NCBI GenBank assembly: GCA_910584725.1
Contig: CAJUBE010000003.1
Span: 62,001 to 126,000 of the forward strand
Direction: 5' to 3'
DNA: 64,000 bases
Source of the DNA: an uncultured Lachnospiraceae bacterium
GTDB taxonomy: Bacteria; Bacillota; Clostridia; Lachnospirales; Lachnospiraceae
Positions within the stretch are counted from its first letter, which is position 1; each line of letters opens with the position of its first letter. The translations under genes and the position numbers were made by a program. The notes beneath the pieces are model-generated. The model saw only the letters and a list, made by a program, of their open reading frames with translations, did not search any database and was not told the origin of the DNA. This document shows, one piece after another, positions 8,726-16,867 of this stretch.

Positions 8726-9252
8726 ACAAACTCTCCCTTTCTTTTTTTGGAATATAATACTTTTTTCAAAATTTTCGCAGTCGAACGTCCGGCACGGTTG
8801 CTTTCAATCCGGTCACTATCCCCAATGACCGCCGCCGCATGAAAGTCCATCCAGCCGTGAAGCGAAAATCGAAAACTTTTGTAAATGTGACACTTCTTTA
8901 ACGCCTTTATTGCCTCCTCGTCACAGGTGTCACAGACAATGATGGGAGTAATATAGGAATACATATGACCCGGACCGATGTGCAGACGGCCCATGCCATC
9001 CTCGTAAGCTGTTTTCTTACAGGCTTCAAAAAGTTCCAGCGTAAGGCGCGGCACGTCAAAGAGATAGATAAACTCTTCGCTGTCCGCCGACCAGAGCGAA
9101 ACCTTTTTGGAAACCATGTACTTCTCGGCGTGTTCGTAATACTCACACAGCGCCCGTAGCGGTTCCCTCTCAGTCCCGAAATCCGTTATGTTGTAATAAG
9201 CCACATAGCTCTTTAATAAAATATCTATGATGTTCTGTCTCGTATATTTCAT
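8722..9252 (-). CDS. Conserved soluble protein translated before cstA, unknown function
   Basis: 176 residues, no signal or membrane segment, mixed alpha/beta character, rich in aromatic residues. Two cysteines (VCDTCDEE, about residue 110) sit close together. Its stop overlaps the cstA start by four bases, so the two form a coupled pair. In other bacteria a small partner often accompanies CstA-type permeases, but this is much longer than YbdD, so a shared role is inference. No family is recognised. Confidence 0.8.
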   Translation of the reverse strand: MKYTRQNIIDILLKSYVAYYNITDFGTEREPLRALCEYYEHAEKYMVSKKVSLWSADSEEFIYLFDVPRLTLELFEACKKTAYEDGMGRLHIGPGHMYSYITPIIVCDTCDEEAIKALKKCHIYKSFRFSLHGWMDFHAAAVIGDSDRIESNRAGRSTAKILKKVLYSKKRKGEFV

Positions 9253-9286
9253 ATTCCCTCAGATTTTAACAAAATCCACGTCTTTT

Positions 9287-9315
9287 ATAGTACCATTTTA
9301 CGACTGCTATTTCAA
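9287..9315 (-). promoter_or_regulatory. Sigma-A promoter of the cstA operon
   Basis: On the minus strand TTGAAA (9310-9315), 17-base spacer, TACTAT (9287-9292). The predicted transcript begins about 28 bases before the first start codon (9252). No catabolite-control site was recognised. Confidence 0.75.
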
Positions 9316-9359
9316 GATATTTTAACAGTTTATTCATTATTTGTTTATAATTATTTTAT

Positions 9360-10268
9360 TCAGAGAACCGTAAGCAGATGCGAAAAATACGCTGGAAGAG
9401 GCGCTTTCACCTCTATATATGCCCCGTTTACGGGATGCATAAATCCAAGACAATATGCATGGAGCGTCTGTCCTTCCAGATGAAAAGCCGTCTTTCTCGC
9501 CCCGTAAACCTCATCCCCCAGAAGCGGATGCCCGATGGATGTCATGTGTACCCGGATCTGGTGGGTGCGCCCCGTCTCCAGACGGCACTCAATATAAGTG
9601 TAATCCTGGAAGCGTTCCAGCACCTTATAATGGGTGACAGCCTCTTTTCCGTTCTTCTCATTGACCGCCATCCGCTTTCTGTCCTTTTCGTCCCTGCCGA
9701 TGGGCGCACATACTGTCCCCCCGTTCTCTTCTATCACCCCGTGCACAATGGCGCGGTAGCTCCGATTCAGTGTATGTTCCTTTAACTGCGCCGCAACTGC
9801 CCTGTGCGCCGCGTCGTTTTTACAGACAATGAGGGAACCTGTCGTGTCCCTGTCGATCCGGTGCACGATGCCCGGACGCAGTACGCCGTTAATGCCGGAA
9901 AGCTGCCCCTTACAGTGGTACAGGACCGCGTTGACCAGTGTCCCGCTGTAATGTCCGGGCGCAGGATGCACGACCATGCCCTTGGGCTTATCCACCACCA
10001 GCACATCCGCATCCTCATAGAGAATAGAAAGCGGGATGTCTTCCGCCTCCACGGAAGGCTCCACCGCCTCCGGAATCTGAAAAAGCACCTCGTCGTCCAC
10101 ACGCAGCCGGTAATTTGCCTTGCAGGGCAGATCGTTTACCATGACCTGCCCCTCCTTGATACACTTCTGAATATAAGAACGGGAAAGGTCCGGAACCGCG
10201 TCGCAAAGCCACTTGTCAAGACGCTCTCCGTCCTCCCCCACCCCGATCTGATAGCTGAACCTCTCCAT
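9360..10268 (-). CDS. rluD: RluD/RluA family rRNA pseudouridine synthase
   Basis: 302 residues. An N-terminal S4-like RNA-binding domain (about residues 13-75, with GERLDKWL and SRSYIQKCIKEGQV) precedes the pseudouridine synthase domain. The catalytic Asp lies in HRIDRDTTG (about residue 137), and GRTHQIRVHM is also conserved. The enzyme isomerises uridine in large-subunit rRNA. It follows lspA on the same strand, a common arrangement in Firmicutes. RluD is the best name, but other RluA-family members look similar. Confidence 0.9.
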   Translation of the reverse strand: MERFSYQIGVGEDGERLDKWLCDAVPDLSRSYIQKCIKEGQVMVNDLPCKANYRLRVDDEVLFQIPEAVEPSVEAEDIPLSILYEDADVLVVDKPKGMVVHPAPGHYSGTLVNAVLYHCKGQLSGINGVLRPGIVHRIDRDTTGSLIVCKNDAAHRAVAAQLKEHTLNRSYRAIVHGVIEENGGTVCAPIGRDEKDRKRMAVNEKNGKEAVTHYKVLERFQDYTYIECRLETGRTHQIRVHMTSIGHPLLGDEVYGARKTAFHLEGQTLHAYCLGFMHPVNGAYIEVKAPLPAYFSHLLTVL

Positions 10269-10312
10269 ATGCCGTTGGCAATCCTTTCATAACCGTTCAA
10301 CAAAGCCATTGC

Positions 10313-10408
10313 GGAGAATGCCGCTTTTTAGGCATTCTCCTGCGCAAGACTTAGAACTTCTTCACGAAGCAGCCTTTGCTGCGAGTGATTTAGAAGTTCT
10401 TCTTGCGC
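10313..10408 (-). repeat. Family A structured repeat, copy 2 (after lspA)
   Basis: GGAGAATGCC/GGCATTCTCC at 10313-10322/10331-10340, then GCGCAAGA (10342-10349) pairing TCTTGCGC (10401-10408) and AGAACTTC pairing GAAGTTCT. An inner GCAGC/GCTGC hairpin is present. It ends two bases before the lspA stop codon. Confidence 0.82.
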
Positions 10409-10410
10409 TG

Positions 10411-10938
10411 TTATTTTAACTCCCTAAAACGCTTCTGCTTAAAACTGATAAAGTACAGATCCTTCTCCTTATAAACAAACAGAAGCAAAAAGAGAAGCAC
10501 GACGGCAGAGACCGTCGTGTAGATATCCGCCACGTTAAAAATCGGAAAATTAAGCCGCACAATATAAATAAAATCCACAACGTAATCATAACTTACCCGA
10601 TCTATCATATTCCCAATGGATCCCGCCACGATCAGGCTGAACAAAATGTGCAGAATCGTATATTTCTTATGATCCGGTGTCTTTATGAGCACATAACCCA
10701 CCACAAACAGAATGACAAACGCCACAAAGACAAAAAACACCTTCTGGTTCGGCAGCATCCCAAAGGCTGCGCCCTGGTTTTCCAGATAATTCAGTTCCAG
10801 AATACCGTTAATCAGGTTGTAGGCTGGTTTATCCTTAAGATAAACCTTCGCCCACTGTTTGGTGTACTGATCGAAGGCGATCAGCCCGGCAATCATAAGC
10901 AGATCCAGAAACAGAAAAAATTTCTTTTTCAGACTCAT
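10411..10938 (-). CDS. lspA: Lipoprotein signal peptidase (signal peptidase II)
   Basis: 175 residues with four membrane helices. The two catalytic aspartates are visible in GNMIDR (about residue 115) and FNVADIYT (about 138), with DYVVDFIYI between them. It cleaves the signal peptide of prolipoproteins after diacylglyceryl transfer to the lipobox cysteine. Its start overlaps the aroB stop by four bases (ATGA). A substrate such as the DacF-like lipoprotein at 15778-16764 is encoded nearby. Confidence 0.95.
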   Translation of the reverse strand: MSLKKKFFLFLDLLMIAGLIAFDQYTKQWAKVYLKDKPAYNLINGILELNYLENQGAAFGMLPNQKVFFVFVAFVILFVVGYVLIKTPDHKKYTILHILFSLIVAGSIGNMIDRVSYDYVVDFIYIVRLNFPIFNVADIYTTVSAVVLLFLLLFVYKEKDLYFISFKQKRFRELK

Positions 10939-12044
10939 TCCCGCATATCCTCATCACTAAAATAAATCTCTTTCACCGCATCCAGAATTTCCGCATCCGT
11001 AACGGTTCTGTCCACATAAGCCTTGCCGACTTTTTTGAGAAGAACAAACTTAATCTGCCCTGCCTCCATTTTTTTGTCCGACTTGGTCAATGAAAGAATC
11101 TCCTCCGGATTTATGTCATCGATACTGATCGGCAGGTTAAAGGGCACAAACATGTCCCGCACTTCATAATACTCCTCCATGGAAATATTCTCCCGTTTCC
11201 ACGAAATATACGCCGCCGCCACCATACCGAGCGCGATACATTCTCCGTGCACCATCTCGAAATTCTTTGCTTTCTCAATCGCGTGTCCGATGGTGTGCCC
11301 GAAATTGAGAAGAGCGCGGTCGCCCTGTTCTTTCGGGTCTTTCTCCACCACAAGTTTTTTCACACCGCAGCTTTTCATTACCATCTCCAGAAGTACCTCT
11401 GTATCCCGGTCATGAATCTCATACATATGATCGAGCAGCCACTCATAAAACAGCGCGTCCTTGATCAGCCCATGCTTCATCACCTCGGCAAATCCCGCAT
11501 AAAACTGCCTGTCATCCAGCTTTTTAAGCGTTCCCACATTCATATAGACGAGTTTCGGCATGTAAAACGCCCCCACCATGTTTTTGTATCCGTCAAAATC
11601 AACACCGGTCTTTCCACCGATGCTGCTGTCCGACTGGGCAATCAGAGTGGTGGGAATCTGGATAAAATCAACGCCGCGCATATAAGTGGCGGCGGCGTAG
11701 CCCGTGATATCGCCCACCACGCCGCCGCCAAGGGCGATAAGGAAATCCTTGCGGTCAAATTTTTCCTCAATCAGATGCCGGTAGATTTCCTTCACCGTAT
11801 CCAGTGTCTTGTTCGCCTCCCCGGCGGGAAACGCGTGCAGAATCACCTTTTTGCAGCACTTTTCCAGTATCTCCACGACTTCCCGTCCAAACAGCTTCTC
11901 CGTGTTGCTGTCACAGATCAGGGCCGCCTTCCGCTCTGACACCCCAAAATCTGCCAGTTCTTCCGCCAGCAGACTGAAATCTCCTGTAAAAATAATGTCA
12001 TAGCAGGGCTTTTTCTCGTAATTGATTGTCATTCGGTTCGCCAT
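10935..12044 (-). CDS. aroB: 3-dehydroquinate synthase
   Basis: About 369 residues. The NAD-binding GGGVVGDITGYAA, the following PTTLIAQSDSSIGGKTGVD and the metal-ligand regions (GHTIGHAIE) are typical of AroB, which converts DAHP to 3-dehydroquinate in the shikimate pathway. The ATG at 12044 is chosen because AGGAGG stands 9 bases upstream; the ATG at 12062 lies immediately before that site. The gene is translationally coupled to lspA. Confidence 0.94.
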   Translation of the reverse strand: MANRMTINYEKKPCYDIIFTGDFSLLAEELADFGVSERKAALICDSNTEKLFGREVVEILEKCCKKVILHAFPAGEANKTLDTVKEIYRHLIEEKFDRKDFLIALGGGVVGDITGYAAATYMRGVDFIQIPTTLIAQSDSSIGGKTGVDFDGYKNMVGAFYMPKLVYMNVGTLKKLDDRQFYAGFAEVMKHGLIKDALFYEWLLDHMYEIHDRDTEVLLEMVMKSCGVKKLVVEKDPKEQGDRALLNFGHTIGHAIEKAKNFEMVHGECIALGMVAAAYISWKRENISMEEYYEVRDMFVPFNLPISIDDINPEEILSLTKSDKKMEAGQIKFVLLKKVGKAYVDRTVTDAEILDAVKEIYFSDEDMRE

Positions 12045-12063
12045 CGTGCTTTTCCTCCTCATA

Positions 12064-12093
12064 AAAAATCGAGCGCCAGCGCGCTCGATTTTT
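12064..12093 (-). terminator. Intrinsic terminator after sepF
   Basis: A 13-base perfect stem (AAAAATCGAGCGC/GCGCTCGATTTTT) with a 4-base loop. The T-run on the minus strand follows the GC core, and the stem overlaps the sepF stop codon at 12092-12094. A-run and T-run make it usable in both directions. Confidence 0.85.
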
Positions 12094-12586
12094 AATATCT
12101 TTTGTCTATCGGCACATCGAAGGAGCCTGACAGGATATCCTGAAAGTCGCCGGATATATCTACGCTGGCCGGCGTAATAATGAAAATGTAATGGGATATC
12201 TTCTGTAGGTTTCCCGAAATCGCAAAGCAGGAACCCGACGTAAAATCGATGATCCGCTGAGCAATATCCACATCCAGCCCTTCCAAATTCAAAACCACCG
12301 TCCGATTCGCCAGAAGCGTTTCCGTAATCTCTCTTGCATCCTCCACCGTAGTCGGCTTAATCACACAGACCTCCATGCCGGAGCCCATCTTTTTCGTCTG
12401 TCTCAGAGGCGTTACCTTCGGCGTGATCTTTCTGACCTTATCATCCTCCGCGTTATCCATATCCTTGCCGGAAGCGGGTTTGCGCATCGGCTCGGGTTCA
12501 TCATCATAGAAATCGTCGTCGTAGTATCCGTCGTCCTCATCCTCGCTCAATTTCATGGCGCTGATAAACTTGTCCATAACACCCAT
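12092..12586 (-). CDS. sepF: Cell-division protein SepF
   Basis: About 164 residues. The MDKFISAMKL start forms the N-terminal membrane-binding helix, an acidic linker follows, and the C-terminal DUF552 domain begins near residue 75 (VCVIKPTTVEDAREI, ending in GSFDVP). SepF tethers FtsZ to the membrane at midcell. The ATG at 12586 follows GGAGG with 9-base spacing; upstream frame extension into the intergenic repeat is spurious. It stands downstream of the YggS gene, as often in Gram-positives. Confidence 0.93.
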   Translation of the reverse strand: MGVMDKFISAMKLSEDEDDGYYDDDFYDDEPEPMRKPASGKDMDNAEDDKVRKITPKVTPLRQTKKMGSGMEVCVIKPTTVEDAREITETLLANRTVVLNLEGLDVDIAQRIIDFTSGSCFAISGNLQKISHYIFIITPASVDISGDFQDILSGSFDVPIDKRY

Positions 12587-12626
12587 CTGTAAAATCCTCC
12601 ATATATTAGTTAAGCTTTCTCTGCCT

Positions 12627-12748
12627 CGAATAAGCAGATTCGAAATGCTCCGCATTTCTCATTCGCGTTGCCCATCATAAGTCTACCGAAGCACCCATTC
12701 ATGCAAGCATGATGTCGGCTTCGTCAACCTTCTGACCCTGCTTATTCG
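12627..12748 (-). repeat. Family C structured repeat, copy 1 (after yggS)
   Basis: Outer arms CGAATAAGCAG (12627-12637) and CTGCTTATTCG (12738-12748) are perfect complements. The interior holds AAATGC/GCATTT and the shared segment CATCATAAGTCT. The second copy is at 15062-15177 with different but still paired arms. Confidence 0.65.
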
Positions 12749-12764
12749 CGTATCTTTATGTATA

Positions 12765-13463
12765 CTAAATTACCGTGTATTCTCTTTCTCCAAAAATGCC
12801 CGTTCCGACTCTGATGTAGGTCGCGCCCTCTGTTATCGCGACTTCGTAGTCTCCGGTCATACCCATTGAAAGTTCCTCCATAAAAACATTATCAATGTTT
12901 TTATGTATTATGTCAACATAAATTTGCTTTAATTTTGCAAAATATCGTCTGTTTTCTTCCGAATCCTCTACATAAGGAGCTATGGTCATCAATCCTTTGA
13001 TCCTGATATGGGGTAATTTTGCGATTTCCTCCACCAGAAAGGCTGCCTCCGAAGCCGTCGTGCCGAACTTGCTCTCCTCCTGCGCCACATTCACTTCCAC
13101 AAGGATATTGACGCATACTCCCTTTTTCGCCGCCTCCTTCTCGATCTCCTGCGCAAGTCGCAGGGAATCCACGCTGTGAATCAGAAAGACCTTGTCTACA
13201 ATATATTTCACCTTATTGCGCTGCAGATGCCCGATCATATGCCAGCGGATATCCTTCGGCATAGCCTCATACTTATCCACAAGCTCCTGCACTTTGTTTT
13301 CCCCAAAATCACGACAGCCGTCAGAATACGCCTCCTCCAGCATGGAAAGCGGTTTTGTCTTGCTCACCGCAATCAACTTTACTTCGCCCGTCTCTCTGCC
13401 GCACGCCGCACAGGCCGCCTCGATTTTTTTTCTGACTATGTTAAGATTTTCTTTTATGTCCAT
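12765..13463 (-). CDS. YggS/PLPBP family pyridoxal-phosphate homeostasis protein
   Basis: 232 residues, usual family length. The PLP lysine lies in LIAVSKTKPL (about residue 36). FGENKVQEL, WHMIGHLQRNKVK and GMTGDYEVAI(TEGAT) are conserved in the YggS group. These single-domain fold-III PLP proteins buffer PLP rather than catalyse a known reaction. Gene order with sepF just downstream is classical in Firmicutes. Confidence 0.92.
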   Translation of the reverse strand: MDIKENLNIVRKKIEAACAACGRETGEVKLIAVSKTKPLSMLEEAYSDGCRDFGENKVQELVDKYEAMPKDIRWHMIGHLQRNKVKYIVDKVFLIHSVDSLRLAQEIEKEAAKKGVCVNILVEVNVAQEESKFGTTASEAAFLVEEIAKLPHIRIKGLMTIAPYVEDSEENRRYFAKLKQIYVDIIHKNIDNVFMEELSMGMTGDYEVAITEGATYIRVGTGIFGEREYTVI

Positions 13464-13529
13464 ATTTGCTCCAGTCCTCTTCTCACTCTAACCGCCATGA
13501 TTCCGCAGAGCGGAATCTAAAATCAATGC

Positions 13530-13640
13530 GGAGAATGCCGCATTTCAGGCATTCTCCTGCGTGAAACGGAGTTGCGAAGCAACTCCTAGAACTTCTTAAC
13601 GAAGCAGCCTCTGCTGCTGAGTTTTAGAAGTTCTTTTCAC
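13530..13640 (-). repeat. Family A structured repeat, copy 3 (after the HlyD-like gene), with an inserted hairpin
   Basis: GGAGAATGCC/GGCATTCTCC at 13530-13539/13548-13557, outer arms GTGAAA (13561-13566) and TTTCAC (13635-13640). This copy carries an extra perfect hairpin GGAGTTGC-GAA-GCAACTCC at 13568-13586 where others have a CTT bulge. It ends one base before the stop codon of the HlyD-like gene. Confidence 0.82.
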
Positions 13641-13641
13641 T

Positions 13642-15039
13642 CTATTCGTAAATAAATTCATTATCCTTCACCATATCCGCATTCAGCACGATATAATCGT
13701 ATACGCTCAGCCCGTAGGTGGTATTTGACTTCACCACGGAATACTCCTCATTTTCGTACAAAATACTGATCTGCTTGAAATCCGCATACCCCTTGTTGAT
13801 ATTATAGACACCCTGCAGGGAGCCCGTTTTGCTGACAGCATATTTTTCCCCGGTCTCCGGCATGACAATGTAATTTCCTGCCCGGAGTGTGGAATTATCC
13901 AGATAATAGTCCGTCTCCGTCTCCTCGTATATCTCTGTCTCCACAAACTGCGTGGTGGCCTCGCCCTCCTCATTGTAGGTCTCGAGGAGCACGCCGTCGC
14001 CGCCGTTATTGCCGCCCCTCGTTACATAAGCCTTCGGTACGATGAAAAATTCTTTCTGCACAATAGCGGAATTGGGTATCTTCAGCCCTTTCTCCTCCTC
14101 CAGAAGCAGTTCAATATCAATAAAGCGATCCGAACAGAAGGTAATCATGGAGTTGGTAAAGGTGAGGGCCGCAAAGGTTTCTCCCGCCTCATTGGTGTAA
14201 ACCGACACCTGTCCCCAGGCCGTATACTGGTTCTTCAAAAACCGTACCTCCACGTACTCCTTTTCCAGAAGCTGATCCGCCAGCTCTTTCTCCACCGGAA
14301 TCACAATAGACCAGTCCTCCGACGTGGCCAGCTTGTAGACCGGCTCTCCTGCGGCAATCAGTCCGTTGTTCACCAGATACTTTCGCTCATAGTTTTCCTC
14401 GTCAAACAGCGCCGACGACATGTCCTCCAGCTTTAACTCCTCGTAGCCGTCCGTAGAATAGAGCACAATGCCGCTCTTTGCCGCATACCGATAATTGATA
14501 AGCACCGTACCCGAAGCGTCGTTTAGCGCGTCCGCATTTTCAAGAATATTATAGTTTGCCAGCTTGATCGCTATACTCTCCATATTATGACGGAAATTAT
14601 AGACATCATCAAAGTTCTTTCTGTCAAAGCCGTGCATAAAAGTGGTGATATCCGTTTTCAGCTCGGACAAATCACTGTCGGAAAGGGAGTTTTCCCCGTT
14701 AGCCCCCGCCTTGATATAGTCGGACAGCCTCCCCGTCTCATCTACCGTATATACCAGATCGCCCACCGCAATGCGTTCCCCTTCTCTCGCAAAATAGTTC
14801 ACGTAACCTGCGTCCTGTCCGGTCACAATCTGTTCTGTTCTGAGAGCGATCCCCTTGTAAATGCTGTTTGAGGTGAGAGACCCCTCCTGCACACTGTAGC
14901 GGACAATGTGATCTGTCCGAAAGTACATGATGACACAGATCACCACATAGACAAGTATCACGGCAAAAACCACCATGCCGATGTTCAGATTGACGGGCCT
15001 CCTGTATTTTGTTATCTTATTATTTCGATTATCAGCCAC
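13642..15039 (-). CDS. HlyD-like membrane-anchored adaptor protein
   Basis: 465 residues from a GTG start preceded by GGAG. A basic N-terminus is followed by one membrane helix (about residues 17-40), then a large extracytoplasmic part. That part includes lipoyl/barrel-sandwich-like segments (GYVNYFAREGERIAVGDLVY, about 80-100) and C-terminal beta domains. The layout resembles HlyD/membrane-fusion proteins, but no ABC transporter is adjacent. In related genomes such proteins lie beside yggS and sepF; a role in cell-envelope function is inference. Confidence 0.7.
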   Translation of the reverse strand: MADNRNNKITKYRRPVNLNIGMVVFAVILVYVVICVIMYFRTDHIVRYSVQEGSLTSNSIYKGIALRTEQIVTGQDAGYVNYFAREGERIAVGDLVYTVDETGRLSDYIKAGANGENSLSDSDLSELKTDITTFMHGFDRKNFDDVYNFRHNMESIAIKLANYNILENADALNDASGTVLINYRYAAKSGIVLYSTDGYEELKLEDMSSALFDEENYERKYLVNNGLIAAGEPVYKLATSEDWSIVIPVEKELADQLLEKEYVEVRFLKNQYTAWGQVSVYTNEAGETFAALTFTNSMITFCSDRFIDIELLLEEEKGLKIPNSAIVQKEFFIVPKAYVTRGGNNGGDGVLLETYNEEGEATTQFVETEIYEETETDYYLDNSTLRAGNYIVMPETGEKYAVSKTGSLQGVYNINKGYADFKQISILYENEEYSVVKSNTTYGLSVYDYIVLNADMVKDNEFIYE

Positions 15040-15061
15040 TAGATATTCTCCATTACCGACT

Positions 15062-15177
15062 CATAAGCAGAGACTCGAAATGCTTCGCATCTCTCGTTCG
15101 CGGTCTCCGTTTCACTACGATCCGCGCAGAGCAGTCCTCCTCCGGATGTCTTGCGCCTCATCATAAGTCTGCTTATG
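15062..15177 (-). repeat. Family C structured repeat, copy 2
   Basis: Outer arms CATAAGCAGA (15062-15071) and TCTGCTTATG (15168-15177) pair perfectly. It shares ACTCGAAATGC, the CGTTCGCG segment and CATCATAAGTCTGCTTAT with copy 1. It lies just beyond the terminator of the P-loop gene. Confidence 0.65.
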
Positions 15178-15190
15178 CGCGTACAAAATG

Positions 15191-15218
15191 AAAACCCCGG
15201 AAACGCCTCCGAGGTTTT
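15191..15218 (-). terminator. Intrinsic terminator after the P-loop gene
   Basis: A stem of AAAACC-type arms around CGGA/TTCCG with a GGCGT loop, followed on the minus strand by TTTTCATTTT and on the plus strand by TTTTATTATTTTT. It is likely bidirectional. Confidence 0.75.
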
Positions 15219-15247
15219 ATTATTTTTATATCATGTTTATGTACATA

Positions 15248-15667
15248 TCAGAGGGAAACAATAACGTTTTTACGCATATTCTCGGGAAGTTCGCTCTCAT
15301 CACGGGATACGCTGATCACGAAATCAACATGGAACTTCTCGCTGATCTTCTCAATTTTTTCAATCACCTTCTCAAGCTCGTCCGCCTCCACGCAGGCAAT
15401 CTTTAAAAAGCTGTCAAAATACATTTTCTGCAAATCGTGATCCTGCGAGATGATACCGCAGATAAAACCAATAAATTCGTCGCTGTCCGTCACCAGATAC
15501 TCCGGCACGTCAATGAGCCGGATCTTGTTGTTCAGTTCAAACATATGTTTCGTGCTCTTGTCCAGATACACCACATTGCCCTGTGCATCCTTGATTTCCG
15601 TATTTACTTTATCTAATAAATGCTTGGTCTTTCCTTTTCCTTCCCTTCCTACAATAAACTGAACCAT
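15248..15667 (-). CDS. Small P-loop protein, unknown function
   Basis: 139 residues. The N-terminus has VGREGKGKT (about residues 6-14), a Walker A-like loop, placed as in P-loop NTPases. The rest is acidic and helical, with a final beta-rich DFVISVSRD. It is too short for a full AAA or RecA domain. The ribosome site AGGAGGG is strong. It has its own promoter (15744-15772) and a perfect palindrome at 15715-15731 in its leader, hinting at repression. No named family is recognised. Confidence 0.75.
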   Translation of the reverse strand: MVQFIVGREGKGKTKHLLDKVNTEIKDAQGNVVYLDKSTKHMFELNNKIRLIDVPEYLVTDSDEFIGFICGIISQDHDLQKMYFDSFLKIACVEADELEKVIEKIEKISEKFHVDFVISVSRDESELPENMRKNVIVSL

Positions 15668-15714
15668 GTCAATACCCTCCTAGCGTATATTATTATTTAC
15701 TGCCCGAAACACAC

Positions 15715-15731
15715 CATACAATGATTGTATG
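15715..15731 (-). promoter_or_regulatory. Palindromic operator-like site in the leader of the P-loop gene
   Basis: CATACAAT-G-ATTGTATG, a perfect 8-base inverted repeat around one base, lies about 13 bases downstream of the -10 box. This is a usual place for a roadblock repressor. The binding protein is unknown. Confidence 0.5.
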
Positions 15732-15743
15732 ATCTTACTGTCA

Positions 15744-15772
15744 ATTATACAGGAACTCCCCCGAAAAAACAA
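15744..15772 (-). promoter_or_regulatory. Sigma-A promoter of the P-loop gene
   Basis: On the minus strand TTGTTT (15767-15772), 17-base spacer, perfect TATAAT (15744-15749). It starts 5 bases from the stop of the DacF-like gene. Confidence 0.72.
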
Positions 15773-15777
15773 CTACC

Positions 15778-16764
15778 TTATTTGATGATTCCAAGCAGCG
15801 CGCCCATATCCCCATACAGCCCTTCCCGCGACTCGTCCTTCAGAATCACGGAGATGTAAGGCGTCCCGCTGCTGCTTCTCACAAGCAGAACCAGACAATG
15901 CCCCGCCGCGTTGGTTGTGCCTGTTTTTCCGCCCACTACCGTCACATTCGCAGGCGGCTCATACGTCCCCCGCAGAAAGAGATTGGAATTTTCGATCTCC
16001 AGCGTCTTTTCGGAGCCGTCCGCCGCCGTGTAAACAGTACTGTAGGAGTTCATTTGAATAATCTGGTTAAAAAGCTCATATTTTAAAGCTTCCTGAAAAA
16101 CCAAATAAAGGTCATAAGCCGTCACATAATGCCCTTCCTGGGTCAGACCGTTGGGATTCATAAAATGACAGTTCGTCGCCCCGATCGCCTGCGCTTCCTG
16201 ATTCATAAGCTCCACAAATTCCTCCACGGAACCGGAAGTGCCGTTCACGGAAGCGGAAACTCCCTCTGCAATCAGAACGGCGACATCGTTGCCCGACGCG
16301 ATTAACAGCGCGTGAACCGCCTGATCCAGCGTCATCCGATCTCCCGGTTTTATGCCGCACAAAACGGCGCCGGACTCCGTGATTAACACATTTTCCGAGG
16401 CAGTGTAGATATCGTCCGGAGAGCCGTACTTCAAAGCCACAAGCGCGGTCATCACTTTCGTCAGACTGGCAGGATTCATCTGGTTGTGCGCATTTTTCGC
16501 ATACAGCGTTTCCAGATTCTTCGTGTCAAAGAGTGCGGCTGCCCCAACCTGCTGCAAATCCGGACCGCCCGCCGTCACATCACCCGCTGTCACACACAGA
16601 TCCTTTGCAAAGGGCTCTATCGTCTCCCGGTTCGCAATATTAATTAGCTGATAGCTGCTGACACTCCCCTGCTCTTCGTAAGGCATGTCATACTTCGCGC
16701 TCCCGCACCCCGTAAGGGCGAGAGCTGCCGCAACCAGAAGCACACATATTTTTCCCGTTTTCAC
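15778..16764 (-). CDS. D-alanyl-D-alanine carboxypeptidase (DacF-like), predicted lipoprotein
   Basis: About 328 residues. The penicillin-binding motifs of peptidase family S11 are complete: SLTK (catalytic Ser), SGND and KTGTT. It trims the terminal D-Ala from peptidoglycan stem peptides outside the membrane. The GTG at 16764 is chosen because it gives an ideal lipoprotein signal (basic start, hydrophobic core, LTGC lipobox at residues 18-21). The longer frame to 16884 only translates the family B repeat. No good ribosome site is seen at this start. It ends the cell-shape gene run. Confidence 0.88.
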   Translation of the reverse strand: MKTGKICVLLVAAALALTGCGSAKYDMPYEEQGSVSSYQLINIANRETIEPFAKDLCVTAGDVTAGGPDLQQVGAAALFDTKNLETLYAKNAHNQMNPASLTKVMTALVALKYGSPDDIYTASENVLITESGAVLCGIKPGDRMTLDQAVHALLIASGNDVAVLIAEGVSASVNGTSGSVEEFVELMNQEAQAIGATNCHFMNPNGLTQEGHYVTAYDLYLVFQEALKYELFNQIIQMNSYSTVYTAADGSEKTLEIENSNLFLRGTYEPPANVTVVGGKTGTTNAAGHCLVLLVRSSSGTPYISVILKDESREGLYGDMGALLGIIK

Positions 16765-16866
16765 CGAGTTTACCGAAGGCAAATCTCGCAATCGAACAAA
16801 ACTTAAGCTTTCGTCATTTTCCGAGGCTGGCAAAGCCAGCCCTCGTAATCGAGCGAAGCTCGATTT
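16765..16866 (-). repeat. Family B structured repeat, copy 2 (after mgsA)
   Basis: Hairpins include CGAG...CTCG around a GAA turn (16765-16788), GCTGGC-AAA-GCCAGC inside CGAG/CTCG (16822-16845) and AATCGAGC-GAA-GCTCGATT. It ends next to the mgsA stop codon (16868-16870). Confidence 0.65.
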
Positions 16867-16867
16867 G

